Position numbers and translations under genes: made by a program. Source: Candidatus Hermodarchaeota archaeon (GTDB lineage: Archaea > Asgardarchaeota > Hermodarchaeia > Hermodarchaeales > Hermodarchaeaceae). Taken from it: a stretch of DNA of 25,086 bases. Positions 7,352-15,128 of this stretch are shown here, piece by piece (position 1 is the first letter of the stretch; every line of letters starts with the position of its first letter). Location of the stretch: positions 1 through 25,086 of the forward strand of contig JAEOSV010000001.1 of the NCBI GenBank assembly GCA_016840185.1, given 5' to 3'. The notes under the pieces were generated by a model, which ran no database searches, had not been told where the DNA came from, and worked only from the letters and a program-made list of their open reading frames with translations.

Positions 7352-8329
7352 TCACTTCCAGACGTTTTGTCCCCACAGTTGATCGGCGTGGTGACAAGAG
7401 ATAAAATGTCTCTCCTTAATTTCACGGAATGCTGGCTCCTCATTGACGCAAATTTCACTGGCGATTGGGCATCGTGGGTGGAACCGGCACCCTGAGGGTG
7501 GGTTGATAAGTCCGGGTGGCGATCCGGGAATATGTACGAGCCGTTCAGAGCCTAGAAGACTGGGCACAGATCGAATGAGCCCTTCAGTGTAGGGGTGGAG
7601 TCTTTCTTTGAAAACCGAGACGACAGGTGCAAATTCGATGATTTGGCCGGCATACATGATGGCGACACGATCACAGGCTTCGGCTATGGTTGCGAGGTCA
7701 TGTGTGATGAGGATGACGGATAGGTGGAATTTCGCTTGAAGACTCTTGAGCAGTTTGAGCACTTGGGCTTCGACCGTTACATCGAGAGCAGTGGTGGGTT
7801 CGTCAGCGATGAGAACTTTGGGTTCAGTAACTAGGGCCATGGCGATCATTACACGCTGTTTCATACCACCACTAAACTCGTGGGGATAGTTGGAAGCACG
7901 GGTCGGGTCCACACCGACTACTTCAAGGATATCTTCCATCTTCCTGAAAGCTTCATCAGTGGAGATATCTTCGTGAAGCATGATGGCTTCGACGATTTGA
8001 TCGCTGATGCGGAGAACCGGATTGAGCGCATTCATGGCTCCTTGGAACACCATGGAAATTTCTTTCCAGCGGATTTCTTGCATTTCATCTTTGGATTTTT
8101 GGACGAGGTCTTCCCCATCCAAAACAATTTTGCCTTCAACAATTTTCCCTGGATAGGGCAGTAAGTTGAGGAGGGCATAAGCGGTAGTCGATTTTCCACA
8201 GCCAGACTCACCGGCGAGACCGAGGGTCTCACCGCGTTCTAGGCTGAAGGTGATGTTATCGACTGCGCGTACTTCGCCCGTTTCGACGAAGAAGTAGGCT
8301 TTGAGATTTTTTACATCTAAGACTGCCAT
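7352..8329 (-). CDS. oppD: Oligopeptide ABC transporter ATPase (OppD-like)
   Basis: A 325-residue partner ATPase to OppF. Motifs are Walker A GESGCGKS at 40-47, Q-loop Gln96, signature FSGGM at 152-156, Walker B VLIADE at 172-177 and switch His210. The C-terminal extension again has HPRCP and four cysteines (281, 287, 294, 312), as in the Opp/Dpp family. Both ATPases carry intact motifs, so the complex should have two working ATP sites. It begins 20 bases after the oppC stop, with a strong GGAGG site 8 bases before its ATG. Confidence 0.93.
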   Translation of the reverse strand: MAVLDVKNLKAYFFVETGEVRAVDNITFSLERGETLGLAGESGCGKSTTAYALLNLLPYPGKIVEGKIVLDGEDLVQKSKDEMQEIRWKEISMVFQGAMNALNPVLRISDQIVEAIMLHEDISTDEAFRKMEDILEVVGVDPTRASNYPHEFSGGMKQRVMIAMALVTEPKVLIADEPTTALDVTVEAQVLKLLKSLQAKFHLSVILITHDLATIAEACDRVAIMYAGQIIEFAPVVSVFKERLHPYTEGLIRSVPSLLGSERLVHIPGSPPGLINPPSGCRFHPRCPIASEICVNEEPAFREIKERHFISCHHADQLWGQNVWK

Positions 8330-8337
8330 TTAGGGTT

Positions 8338-8342
8338 CCTCC
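8338..8342 (-). promoter_or_regulatory. Ribosome binding site of oppD
   Basis: GGAGG on the minus strand lies 8 bases before the ATG at 8329. It fixes that start and shows that internal operon genes rely on Shine-Dalgarno pairing. Confidence 0.6.
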
Positions 8343-8349
8343 TTTGCAT

Positions 8350-10443
8350 TTACTGCCTCCGAATCCGTAGTCGCGGATTGAGAATTTCGTCGACCGCGTA
8401 GCCGACTAGCGTAAAGGATAATGCTAACAGTACGATACAGACTCCGGGGAAGAAGACGTACCACCAAGCACCTTCAGAATATGCACCTGCTCCTGAGGCT
8501 TGGAAGAGCATACGTCCCCAACTCACATCGTGTGGGTGTGTGAGCCCTAGGAAGCTCAGTGATGCCTCCGAGAGGATGGCCCCTGCGACGCCGAGGGTGA
8601 TTTGGGCGAAGAGTAGGGGTGTCACGTTGGGAAGGACATGTCGGAAGATGATATACAGATCGCTTGCTCCGATGGCGCGGGCGGCTTCAACGTAGGCCCG
8701 TTGTCGTTCAGCGAGGACTTGTGCTCTTACTAACCGGGCTGTCCCCGTCCACCCAATTAGTGCTATGACCAAGACTATGTTCCACCAGTGCGGTGATAGA
8801 ATCGCCGCGAGTACAATCATCAGCGGGAGTCCTGGGATGATGAGGAAGAAGTCGGTGACACGCATCAGAGCTTCATCCACTAAACCACCAAAGTAACCGG
8901 CAATGAGTCCCACAATGAGTCCCACGAAGGTTGAAATGAAAGCGGCGGTTAGTCCGACGACTAAGGCAATACGAGAGCCCCAGAGTAACTGTGACCAAAG
9001 GTCTTCACCATATTGCCCTGCACCTAGTTGTCCATAGTATCCACCAAGGATTTCTAAGAAACAGTCATCAAAATTGATCCGAATATCAGGAGTGTCTTCC
9101 GGTGTTGGGTCCGTAACTTCGATTCGGATGATAACCCAGAGTTTACCCCGTTGTTCGAAAGTGTTGGTTAACATGAAAGCATCCCACACCTTCTCGGGAG
9201 AACCCGTCCATGGGAGATCCTGTATAATATTGTCTCCTCGGAATATTTGTTCGAGATGGTCTGTGGTTTCTACATAACACTCTTGGACGATATTAACAAA
9301 CGCGTCGCCCCAACCACCGGGGTCACGGTTTTCAATCGTGTATATGTATCGAATGAACGCTTCCTTAGGTCGGTCTAATACGTTCCAGGTGAAATCGGTT
9401 CGAATCGCAGCCGTTGAACCTAGATAATAGGTTAGTGAATCGTTGGCGTTGTATGTAAACTGGAAACTTCCGGGGCCTGAAGCATTACCTCCCATTGAAC
9501 CATCCCATTCACCAGTCATCAGCTGGTTGAAGGATGTATCATTGTATAAGGCTTCGATTCTTACTTGAAGATCATCGAGTCGGCAAACCATCCGCGGAGT
9601 ATCAGCGGCGATAGGATTCCGGAATTCGATATGAAAGTTTAGAGTCATGGTGTCAGTCGCTGTAAAGGTTTGAGTCATGTTGACCTGGTTCATTTCTCGG
9701 ACACGTGTGGACCAACCGAGGCCACCTGTTGTCCGATAGCGTCGAGAGTAGATTGTTACAGGAAGACCACTGGAATTGGTCATTTCAATATGAAAAACTG
9801 CATCTGCATCTCCGAGTTCTGTGAGAGTATTGTCAATTATGAATTCGATGCTATATTCTACTGATACCCTTGAGGGGTATTGGGAGACATAGTTCGGAGG
9901 GTACCGATCCGCATCGTAATTGAAATCGTATTCGAAGAAGGTATCAGTGATACCATATCCGGTGAGTGTACTAGTGTCGTTATATTGAATTTCATAGCAA
10001 CCAGGTCCGCTTCCATCAGGTGTTGTTGAACCTTGATTGAGATTTGTGAAATTCGATATTATGCTGGCACCTGGCCCTAAGACGCCAAATGTCCAGCCAT
10101 CCGCATCGGTATCGAAGCGTGAATTATTCACGTTTATGAAGCCTTCTCCTTGAATTGCTTCCTCATAGAGCCATCCAGTGGAATCATCATCATAATCTGA
10201 ATTATTCACTGGGTAGAAAGATTGGAATCCTATTGGATCGAGAGGGAGCAGCCACATGGGGGCGGAGAGTCGCGGCGCCTGATTAACTAGGATTGGTGCT
10301 GGCCAGGGTTGTACCACTGGAGCTACCAACGCCATTGTGAGGAAGAACAAGATAATGACTAGCCCTGCTATTCCCATCTTGCTTTTACGATATTGTCTCC
10401 AGAATCCACGTGCACGGTGGAAGTAATCGTCCCATCTTACCAT
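8350..10443 (-). CDS. oppC: OppC-type permease with a large extracellular insert
   Basis: The C-terminal 230 residues are an ordinary OppC/DppC permease core with five further membrane helices. The coupling (EAA) loop is at about 584-606 (YVEAARAIGAS, then RHVLPN), and the family ending is VDEILNPRLR. The N-terminus is also standard: cytoplasmic residues 1-22, then helix 1 at about 23-46. The protein is 697 residues long, whereas OppC proteins are usually near 300. The excess of roughly 400 residues lies between helix 1 and the segment GQLGAGQYGEDLWSQLLWGSR. That segment corresponds to the family's LGTD-GRD-LSRL region, so the insert faces outside. It is beta-rich, has many NxT/NxS sites and looks like two related halves. 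The reading frame is uninterrupted, so this is not an assembly break. The insert may help capture or guide substrate, since no binding-protein gene accompanies the operon; that is inference. Confidence 0.92.
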   Translation of the reverse strand: MVRWDDYFHRARGFWRQYRKSKMGIAGLVIILFFLTMALVAPVVQPWPAPILVNQAPRLSAPMWLLPLDPIGFQSFYPVNNSDYDDDSTGWLYEEAIQGEGFINVNNSRFDTDADGWTFGVLGPGASIISNFTNLNQGSTTPDGSGPGCYEIQYNDTSTLTGYGITDTFFEYDFNYDADRYPPNYVSQYPSRVSVEYSIEFIIDNTLTELGDADAVFHIEMTNSSGLPVTIYSRRYRTTGGLGWSTRVREMNQVNMTQTFTATDTMTLNFHIEFRNPIAADTPRMVCRLDDLQVRIEALYNDTSFNQLMTGEWDGSMGGNASGPGSFQFTYNANDSLTYYLGSTAAIRTDFTWNVLDRPKEAFIRYIYTIENRDPGGWGDAFVNIVQECYVETTDHLEQIFRGDNIIQDLPWTGSPEKVWDAFMLTNTFEQRGKLWVIIRIEVTDPTPEDTPDIRINFDDCFLEILGGYYGQLGAGQYGEDLWSQLLWGSRIALVVGLTAAFISTFVGLIVGLIAGYFGGLVDEALMRVTDFFLIIPGLPLMIVLAAILSPHWWNIVLVIALIGWTGTARLVRAQVLAERQRAYVEAARAIGASDLYIIFRHVLPNVTPLLFAQITLGVAGAILSEASLSFLGLTHPHDVSWGRMLFQASGAGAYSEGAWWYVFFPGVCIVLLALSFTLVGYAVDEILNPRLRIRRQ
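9034..10131 (-). repeat. Tandem duplicated beta-rich ectodomain inside OppC
   Basis: Residues about 105-300 and 301-470 seem to be two copies of one beta-sandwich-like module. The clearest match is at the ends: ADTPRMVCRLDDLQVRIEALY against EDTPDIRINFDDCFLEILGGYY. Each is preceded by a strand of similar make-up (MTLNFHIEFRNPIA against LWVIIRIEVTDPTP). Earlier parts match only loosely (DGWTFGVLGPGAS against DGSMGGNASGPGS). Divergence is high, so the duplication is old. The fold class is not identified; carbohydrate-binding-like or binding-protein-docking roles are possible. Confidence 0.6.
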
Positions 10444-10460
10444 TTACAATCACCACAGCA

Positions 10461-11441
10461 TCAATCGTATCGGACCCGGGGGTCTAAGAATCCATAGAGG
10501 ATGTCGGCAATGAAGTTGGCTATGATTACTGTCAACGCCATAATGTAGAATATTGCCTGTAACACTGGGTAGTTTTGCTGCATCACTGAGTCGAATATCA
10601 ACCGACCCAAGCCATACCAGTTAAACACCGTTTCCGTTAGCGTTGCACCAGTTATGAGAAAACCGAACGTCAACGCGATCATTGTGACCAGAGGTAGAAT
10701 TGCGTTTCGCAGAGCGTGCTTATACAACACTGTCCGTTCATCCACACCTTTTGCCCGTGCTGTAACGATGTAATCCTCCGTTAGAACATCTATCAGGGTG
10801 TTCCGCATGACAAGCATATATCCCCCGTACGACACAAGTGCCAGCGTCGTCGCGGGTAGTACAAGATGCCACGCCACATCCATGGCATAGGCTAGAGGAT
10901 CTTCAGGAATTGGTACTGAAACGGTTCCACCATAGGGAAAGAGTGGAATGTAAAACGCGAACATCAGGATGAACATCATGCCTAACCAAAACGTTGGAAT
11001 TGAATAGAAGGTTAGTCCAGTGACGACCATACCCATGTCAAAAGATCCACCTCGCTTAGAGGCTGCAGCAATGCCAGTAATGACACCTATAACGATTGTT
11101 ATAATGGCTGCAGTGCCCATGAGTAGGAGGGTGTTTGGAAGCCGGGCAGCGATGGACTCAATCACAGGTCGATAGCCCTCCGTAAACGAGTGTCCAAAAT
11201 TGAACGTGAACATATTCACGAGATATGTCACAAATTGAACAGGGAGCGGTTGATCCAGCCCCCACATAGCACGGAGAGCAGCCGCAAGCTCTTGCTGATT
11301 CGCTTCTAAGTTACCGCTAATCAAAATCCTAACAGGATCACCGGGCATTAGGCGAAACACGAAGAAATTGAACGTGATTGCTCCAACTATCAATATGAAG
11401 CTATTAATTAAACGTCGTACAACGAACTCGCGTAGGCCCAC
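10461..11441 (-). CDS. oppB: Oligopeptide ABC transporter permease (OppB-like)
   Basis: First gene of the importer operon: 326 residues, the usual OppB/DppB length. It has an N-terminal helix (residues 11-31) followed by the family motif FRLMPGDPV, then five further helices. The EAA coupling loop is at about 222-250 (DYIVTARAKGV, then KHALRNAILP), and the typical ending is GFLDPRVRYD. It forms the membrane channel with OppC, whose start lies 17 bases downstream. The GTG at 11441 is supported by GGAGG 8 bases upstream. Two identical TATA decamers lie upstream. Confidence 0.94.
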   Translation of the reverse strand: MGLREFVVRRLINSFILIVGAITFNFFVFRLMPGDPVRILISGNLEANQQELAAALRAMWGLDQPLPVQFVTYLVNMFTFNFGHSFTEGYRPVIESIAARLPNTLLLMGTAAIITIVIGVITGIAAASKRGGSFDMGMVVTGLTFYSIPTFWLGMMFILMFAFYIPLFPYGGTVSVPIPEDPLAYAMDVAWHLVLPATTLALVSYGGYMLVMRNTLIDVLTEDYIVTARAKGVDERTVLYKHALRNAILPLVTMIALTFGFLITGATLTETVFNWYGLGRLIFDSVMQQNYPVLQAIFYIMALTVIIANFIADILYGFLDPRVRYD

Positions 11442-11449
11442 AAGCTTTG

Positions 11450-11467
11450 CCTCCAGCTTTTATAAGC
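11450..11467 (-). promoter_or_regulatory. oppB ribosome site and proximal TATA box
   Basis: On the minus strand CTTATAAAAG (11457-11466) lies directly before GGAGG (11450-11454). From this box transcription would start at about 11436, at or inside the GTG codon, so the ribosome site would be left out of the message. Confidence 0.45.
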
Positions 11468-11489
11468 TCGTTGCCATGTGTTCTGAGGA

Positions 11490-11499
11490 CTTTTATAAG
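11490..11499 (-). promoter_or_regulatory. Distal TATA box of the opp operon
   Basis: An exact second copy of the decamer CTTATAAAAG, 33 bases upstream of the proximal one. It would start transcription near 11468 and give a leader of about 27 bases containing GGAGG. It is the likelier main promoter. The plus strand could also use it toward 11618. Confidence 0.5.
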
Positions 11500-11570
11500 C
11501 TTTGCTTATGGTGCAAGCTGAATATTCCTCATACAACGAGAAGCTTTTCTCAGAATGCATGGAGAGTAAA

Positions 11571-11579
11571 GCTTTTAGA
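11571..11579 (+). promoter_or_regulatory. Candidate TATA box for the 11618 gene
   Basis: GCTTTTAGA lies about 43 bases before the ATG at 11618, giving a leader of roughly 17 bases. A very similar CTTTTAGAT precedes the gene at 16818. Confidence 0.4.
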
Positions 11580-11617
11580 ACGAAGTTCCTTTGTCGCCAT
11601 TAGTCTGGTGCCATACC

Positions 11618-12139
11618 ATGATGCGATTGAAACGAGCTATTTACAAGCCCACCTACCGCAACATAGTTACCGCCATTTTCTTTGTCACTACAATTGCATT
11701 GGGGATTGGCAGTGTTTTGCTCTCTACAGAATACTTTGCCGTCTATGATACTGCTAATCAGTTCAGAGCGCAGGTAACAAGCGTCGAAAAAGCCACACCA
11801 GCCTCATCAGAACGCCTTATCATTGTAGACATCGCTTTGCAAAATAATGGATCGCGGATTATCCATATATGGGGATACGCCGTTATTTTGGAATTGAATG
11901 GTGAATGGGTTAGCCAAATCGATATCTATCAAGATATCTTCTTACAACCTGGTCAAGGAACCACCATTATAGTCCGTATGTTAATTACCGGATTATATGT
12001 TGAGCCCATTATTGATGCGGAGTCCAGCGGGCAGTGGAACTGGTTCATTCGTTATCCGATGAGGATCTACGTGGGTGGCTGGCTCTATATTGTGTTAGCT
12101 TATCTGGGCACTGAATACACTGGAGTGGAGGAAGTATAG
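11618..12139 (+). CDS. Unknown membrane-anchored protein
   Basis: About 173 residues from the ATG at 11618; the adjacent ATG at 11621 is equally possible. A TTG at 11591 would add nine residues of no clear character. The start is basic (RLKRAIYKPTYR), followed by one membrane helix at about 16-38 (VTAIFFVTTIALGIGSVLL). The rest is a beta-rich outer domain, with strands such as RLIIVDIALQNNG, IHIWGYAVILELNGEW and GTTIIVRMLITGLYV. It closes with a more hydrophobic segment (YVGGWLYIVLAYLG). The shape suggests a signal-anchored extracellular domain with an Ig-like or FixG-like fold. I do not recognise the family. It overlaps no neighbour and is followed 2 bases later by another membrane protein gene. 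Confidence 0.7.
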   Translation: MMRLKRAIYKPTYRNIVTAIFFVTTIALGIGSVLLSTEYFAVYDTANQFRAQVTSVEKATPASSERLIIVDIALQNNGSRIIHIWGYAVILELNGEWVSQIDIYQDIFLQPGQGTTIIVRMLITGLYVEPIIDAESSGQWNWFIRYPMRIYVGGWLYIVLAYLGTEYTGVEEV

Positions 12140-12141
12140 CA

Positions 12142-12621
12142 ATGGAAATGAACGCAAAACAGAAAGAAAAAATTTCCGAATATATTCGATTCTTTGTCTC
12201 CACCATTTGTGGTGGAATAATGATCACATTTGCTAACTTCACGATTCTTGTTGGCTTAGCAGATGGTGGCATGTTCGTCATTATGATGGCCATAATCGGA
12301 ATTTTGGTTGGGATGTATAGTATTGAAATTCACTATGCTATCATTGCTGGATTGCTAAGCATCTTTGTTGGGTTCATAATCTTTTACGGTGCCATTATCA
12401 TTCCATTCTACATCTTTGGTGCGTGGGAACTATTCGAACTCTTGGTAATGTTTGGTTTGTTCCTCATTGTGCGAGTCATCATGTTACAACTTGTAGGGAT
12501 TATGCTTGGAGTTGTTGTTGGTCGATGGATTGGACCTGCATGGTATGAAGTTACGACACCAAAACATAAGCTTCGTATTGGTATGAACGGAGAACTCGAA
12601 ACCGAAGCAGAAACCGAGTAG
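12142..12621 (+). CDS. Small multi-helix membrane protein
   Basis: A 159-residue protein with a charged start (MEMNAKQKEKISEY) and then hydrophobic segments at about 17-37, 43-60, 64-92 and 96-130. It ends in a soluble acidic tail (ELETEAETE). Segments are rich in Gly, Ile and Phe, with no recognisable catalytic or transport motif. The ATG lies 2 bases after the previous stop, with GGAGG at 12127-12131 inside the previous gene. The two are therefore almost surely one operon and may act together in the membrane. Function unknown. Confidence 0.75.
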   Translation: MEMNAKQKEKISEYIRFFVSTICGGIMITFANFTILVGLADGGMFVIMMAIIGILVGMYSIEIHYAIIAGLLSIFVGFIIFYGAIIIPFYIFGAWELFELLVMFGLFLIVRVIMLQLVGIMLGVVVGRWIGPAWYEVTTPKHKLRIGMNGELETEAETE

Positions 12622-12625
12622 AGTA

Positions 12626-12922
12626 CTAGCGCAAAGGCATTCGGACAATTGTCATGACCCATAGCCCTAGGATGATTGCTACAAACATACCAATCATGAA
12701 AATGATTTGCCCTAAAACAATAATCTGCAAGCTCCAGGGCTGGGATAGTGTAGTGATGCCCCAGATGAGCCCTCCAATAACCATCATTACGATGGGAAAA
12801 ATGAACACGCGATAGTCAATTACACGAAGCGGTGAAGGGCCTCGCCGTGCAGGCTTCAATCCATTAAATTGAAACCAGTCAAATGAACGCATAGGAAACA
12901 GGTTATCCAATCGGAGTTTCAC
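12626..12922 (-). CDS. Small two-helix membrane protein
   Basis: 98 residues from a GTG at 12922. A soluble, basic N-terminal third (FNGLKPARRGPSPLR) precedes two hydrophobic segments, about 42-58 (FIFPIVMMVIGGLIWGI) and 66-92 (QIIVLGQIIFMIGMFVAIILG). No family is recognised. Its stop is only 4 bases from the stop of the plus-strand gene, so the two converge with no room for separate terminators. A T-rich TTTTTCTTATTC about 25-35 bases upstream may be the promoter. Confidence 0.6.
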   Translation of the reverse strand: MKLRLDNLFPMRSFDWFQFNGLKPARRGPSPLRVIDYRVFIFPIVMMVIGGLIWGITTLSQPWSLQIIVLGQIIFMIGMFVAIILGLWVMTIVRMPLR

Positions 12923-13027
12923 CCTTCATCGTACGAAAGTCACACGAATAAGAAAAAGGCTCCTATTGTTATTGGTTCTGAGAGTACTGTTAACTCTGAA
13001 AGGAAAATAGTAGAACAAGTCGGAAGA

Positions 13028-13035
13028 CTTTATCC
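13028..13035 (+). promoter_or_regulatory. Candidate TATA box of hyuAB
   Basis: CTTTATCC is centred about 33 bases before the ATG at 13065, implying a leader of under 10 bases. This supports that ATG over the upstream TTG and GTG codons, which would lie upstream of the predicted transcription start. Confidence 0.4.
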
Positions 13036-13064
13036 TTTGAAGCCCCTTGGTGTTGACGAAAAGA

Positions 13065-15128
13065 ATGTCTTCACAACAGTATACCTCTGAGCCAGTTCGC
13101 GTTGGCATTGATGTGGGAGGAACGTTTACTGATGTCATTGTTGTTAACGAAGCAGGAAACCAGTGGCATGTGAAGGTTCGATCAACCCCTGAAGACTCTT
13201 CCATAGGTGTCTTGAAAGGATTAGAGAAGGCATTGGAACTGGCGAAAATTCCACCAAACAAGGTTCAGTATCTCCTACACGGAACCACAGTGGCAACAAA
13301 CGCAGTCCTTCAAAGAAAAGGTGCAAAAATAAGTCTAATTACGACCAAAGGGTTTGAAGACCTGCTGGAAATTGGTCGCCAACAGCGCCCGAACCTTTAT
13401 GATTTATTTGTGGAAAGAACTGCCCCGTTGGTTTCACGCGAGAACATAGTTAGCGTTGAAGAACGAATTCTTGCAGATGGAACTGAACATCTACCACTAA
13501 CTAGTGAAGTAACGACAAATGCCGTTCAGAGAGCAAGACAGAATGTCGATGCCGTTGCAATCTGTCTTCTCTTTGCTTATCAGAACCCCGTACATGAGCA
13601 ACGGCTTCTCAAGGAAATTTTAAAACAAGATTCTACCCTTCCCGTTTCAATCTCCTCGACAGTTATACCTGAATATCGCGAATATGAGCGAATGTCAACA
13701 ACGGTCTTAAACGCATACGTTACTCCCGTGCTCAAACGATATCTCCAAAACCTTGACGAAGCCCTTGAAACCAGTGGAATTTCAACCCCGATGCTCATTA
13801 TGCAAAGCCATGGAGGTGTACTCCAATCTCAACTCTCCCGTCAAGAGGCAGTTAGATTGCTGTTTAGCGGATTAGCCGGTGGTACCTTAGGTGGCAGATA
13901 TACGAGCCAAACGATGCAAGAGAAAAATATCATCACGTTTGATATGGGAGGAACTAGCACGGATGTAGCTTTGATCATGGAAGGAGCAATTCGCGAAACG
14001 GCTGAAGGGAATATTGGAGGTTTCCCATGTCGAGTTCCCATGGTTGACGTAGAAACCGTGGGAGCTGGAGGGGGAAGTATAGGTTGGATTGATGCAGGAG
14101 GAATTTTACGAGTAGGACCACAAAGTGCAGGTGCTGATCCGGGTCCTGCAGCATATGGGATGGGTGGAACTCAACCAACGGTGACTGATGCCAATCTTTT
14201 CCTTGGACGGTTAAATCCTGATTACTTCCTTGGAGGAGCGATTTCGTTACAACCCAATCTTTCATCGGAATCTATTCATTCACTGGCCCAGACCCTCGGT
14301 TTAGCTCCAGTGGATTGTGCCTTTGGGATTATCCGAGTTGTCAATGCAAATATGGAACGCGCTATTCGTGTTGTTTCGATTCAACGAGGATTTGACCCCC
14401 GCGACTTTGCATTAGTCGCATTTGGTGGGGCTGGACCGATGCATGCCTGGGCGCTAGCCATTAATCTGGGAATACCGCGGGTCATAATCCCCAATGCTCC
14501 CGGTCTTCATTCAGCCTTAGGTTTGTTAGCTACAAATCTCCGCACTGATCAGAGCCAGACAGTCTTAGAATCCACAAAGTCCCCCAACCTAGCTAGACTA
14601 CAGAAAACTTATCGACATCTCGAAGAAGACCTGCAAACCAGACTCACTGATCAAGGTATAACCCAGCAAACAATCACGTTCCAACGATTTGCTGATCTTC
14701 GATACAAGGGACAAGCGTACGAAATTACCTTATCCGTCCCAAAGGGAGGAATAACGAAGAACTGGATAGCTCAACTCGGAAACACCTTTCACAACCAACA
14801 CAAGTTACAGTACGGGTTTTCAGACCCGAGTGCGCCCTTGACAATCGTGAATCTGCGGGTTATTGCTCAAGGTCCAATGCCAACCCTTAAGCTAGCCCCC
14901 ATCTCCAAACAGCGAGGAACTCCAAAAGCCCTTTCATATCGTCAAGTGTTTTTTGAAGAAATAGGACACACCGTAAAGACACCAATTTTTGAACGGTCCG
15001 CTCTTGGTTTTGGTGCAGAGATAATCGGACCTGCAATTGTTGAGCAGCTAGATTCTACGACAGTTATTCATCCGAATTCTAAGGCCATAGTACATCGGGG
15101 AGGTAACATCATTTTGGAGGGTGCATAA
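13065..15128 (+). CDS. hyuA: Hydantoinase/oxoprolinase subunit A (HyuA family)
   Basis: A 687-residue ATP-dependent cyclic amide hydrolase subunit, related to N-methylhydantoinase A, 5-oxoprolinase and the acetone carboxylase beta chain. The actin/Hsp70-type ATP fold is shown by VGIDVGGTFTD at 13-23. Family blocks follow in order: HGTTVATNAVLQRKGAK, ITTKGFEDLLEIGRQ, the second phosphate motif FDMGGTSTDVAL, the GAGGGSIGWID and SAGADPGPAAYG block, and AFGGAGPMHA. The C-terminal domain is complete. The ATG at 13065 is chosen over a TTG at 13047 and a GTG at 13050. The gene runs directly into hyuB, and the two products normally form one enzyme. The substrate cannot be told from sequence: hydantoins, 5-oxoproline or related lactams are all possible. 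Confidence 0.93.
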   Translation: MSSQQYTSEPVRVGIDVGGTFTDVIVVNEAGNQWHVKVRSTPEDSSIGVLKGLEKALELAKIPPNKVQYLLHGTTVATNAVLQRKGAKISLITTKGFEDLLEIGRQQRPNLYDLFVERTAPLVSRENIVSVEERILADGTEHLPLTSEVTTNAVQRARQNVDAVAICLLFAYQNPVHEQRLLKEILKQDSTLPVSISSTVIPEYREYERMSTTVLNAYVTPVLKRYLQNLDEALETSGISTPMLIMQSHGGVLQSQLSRQEAVRLLFSGLAGGTLGGRYTSQTMQEKNIITFDMGGTSTDVALIMEGAIRETAEGNIGGFPCRVPMVDVETVGAGGGSIGWIDAGGILRVGPQSAGADPGPAAYGMGGTQPTVTDANLFLGRLNPDYFLGGAISLQPNLSSESIHSLAQTLGLAPVDCAFGIIRVVNANMERAIRVVSIQRGFDPRDFALVAFGGAGPMHAWALAINLGIPRVIIPNAPGLHSALGLLATNLRTDQSQTVLESTKSPNLARLQKTYRHLEEDLQTRLTDQGITQQTITFQRFADLRYKGQAYEITLSVPKGGITKNWIAQLGNTFHNQHKLQYGFSDPSAPLTIVNLRVIAQGPMPTLKLAPISKQRGTPKALSYRQVFFEEIGHTVKTPIFERSALGFGAEIIGPAIVEQLDSTTVIHPNSKAIVHRGGNIILEGA
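15116..15120 (+). promoter_or_regulatory. Ribosome binding site of hyuB
   Basis: GGAGG lies inside the end of hyuA, 7 bases before the overlapping ATG at 15128. It allows re-initiation after the hyuA stop. Confidence 0.6.

Noticed and set aside
8350..10443. OppC as two genes fused by an assembly error
   Set aside because: The frame is continuous, the permease parts before and after the insert complete one another, and the insert carries no gene start signals.
13047..13064. TTG/GTG start for hyuA, 15 to 18 bases before the chosen ATG
   Set aside because: The TATA-like box predicts transcription starting near 13057, which would exclude these codons, and the conserved domain begins well after the ATG.
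12926..13261. A 111-codon minus-strand frame overlapping the start of hyuA
   Set aside because: It covers the hyuA promoter and its conserved ATP motif region on the opposite strand, and its product looks unstructured.
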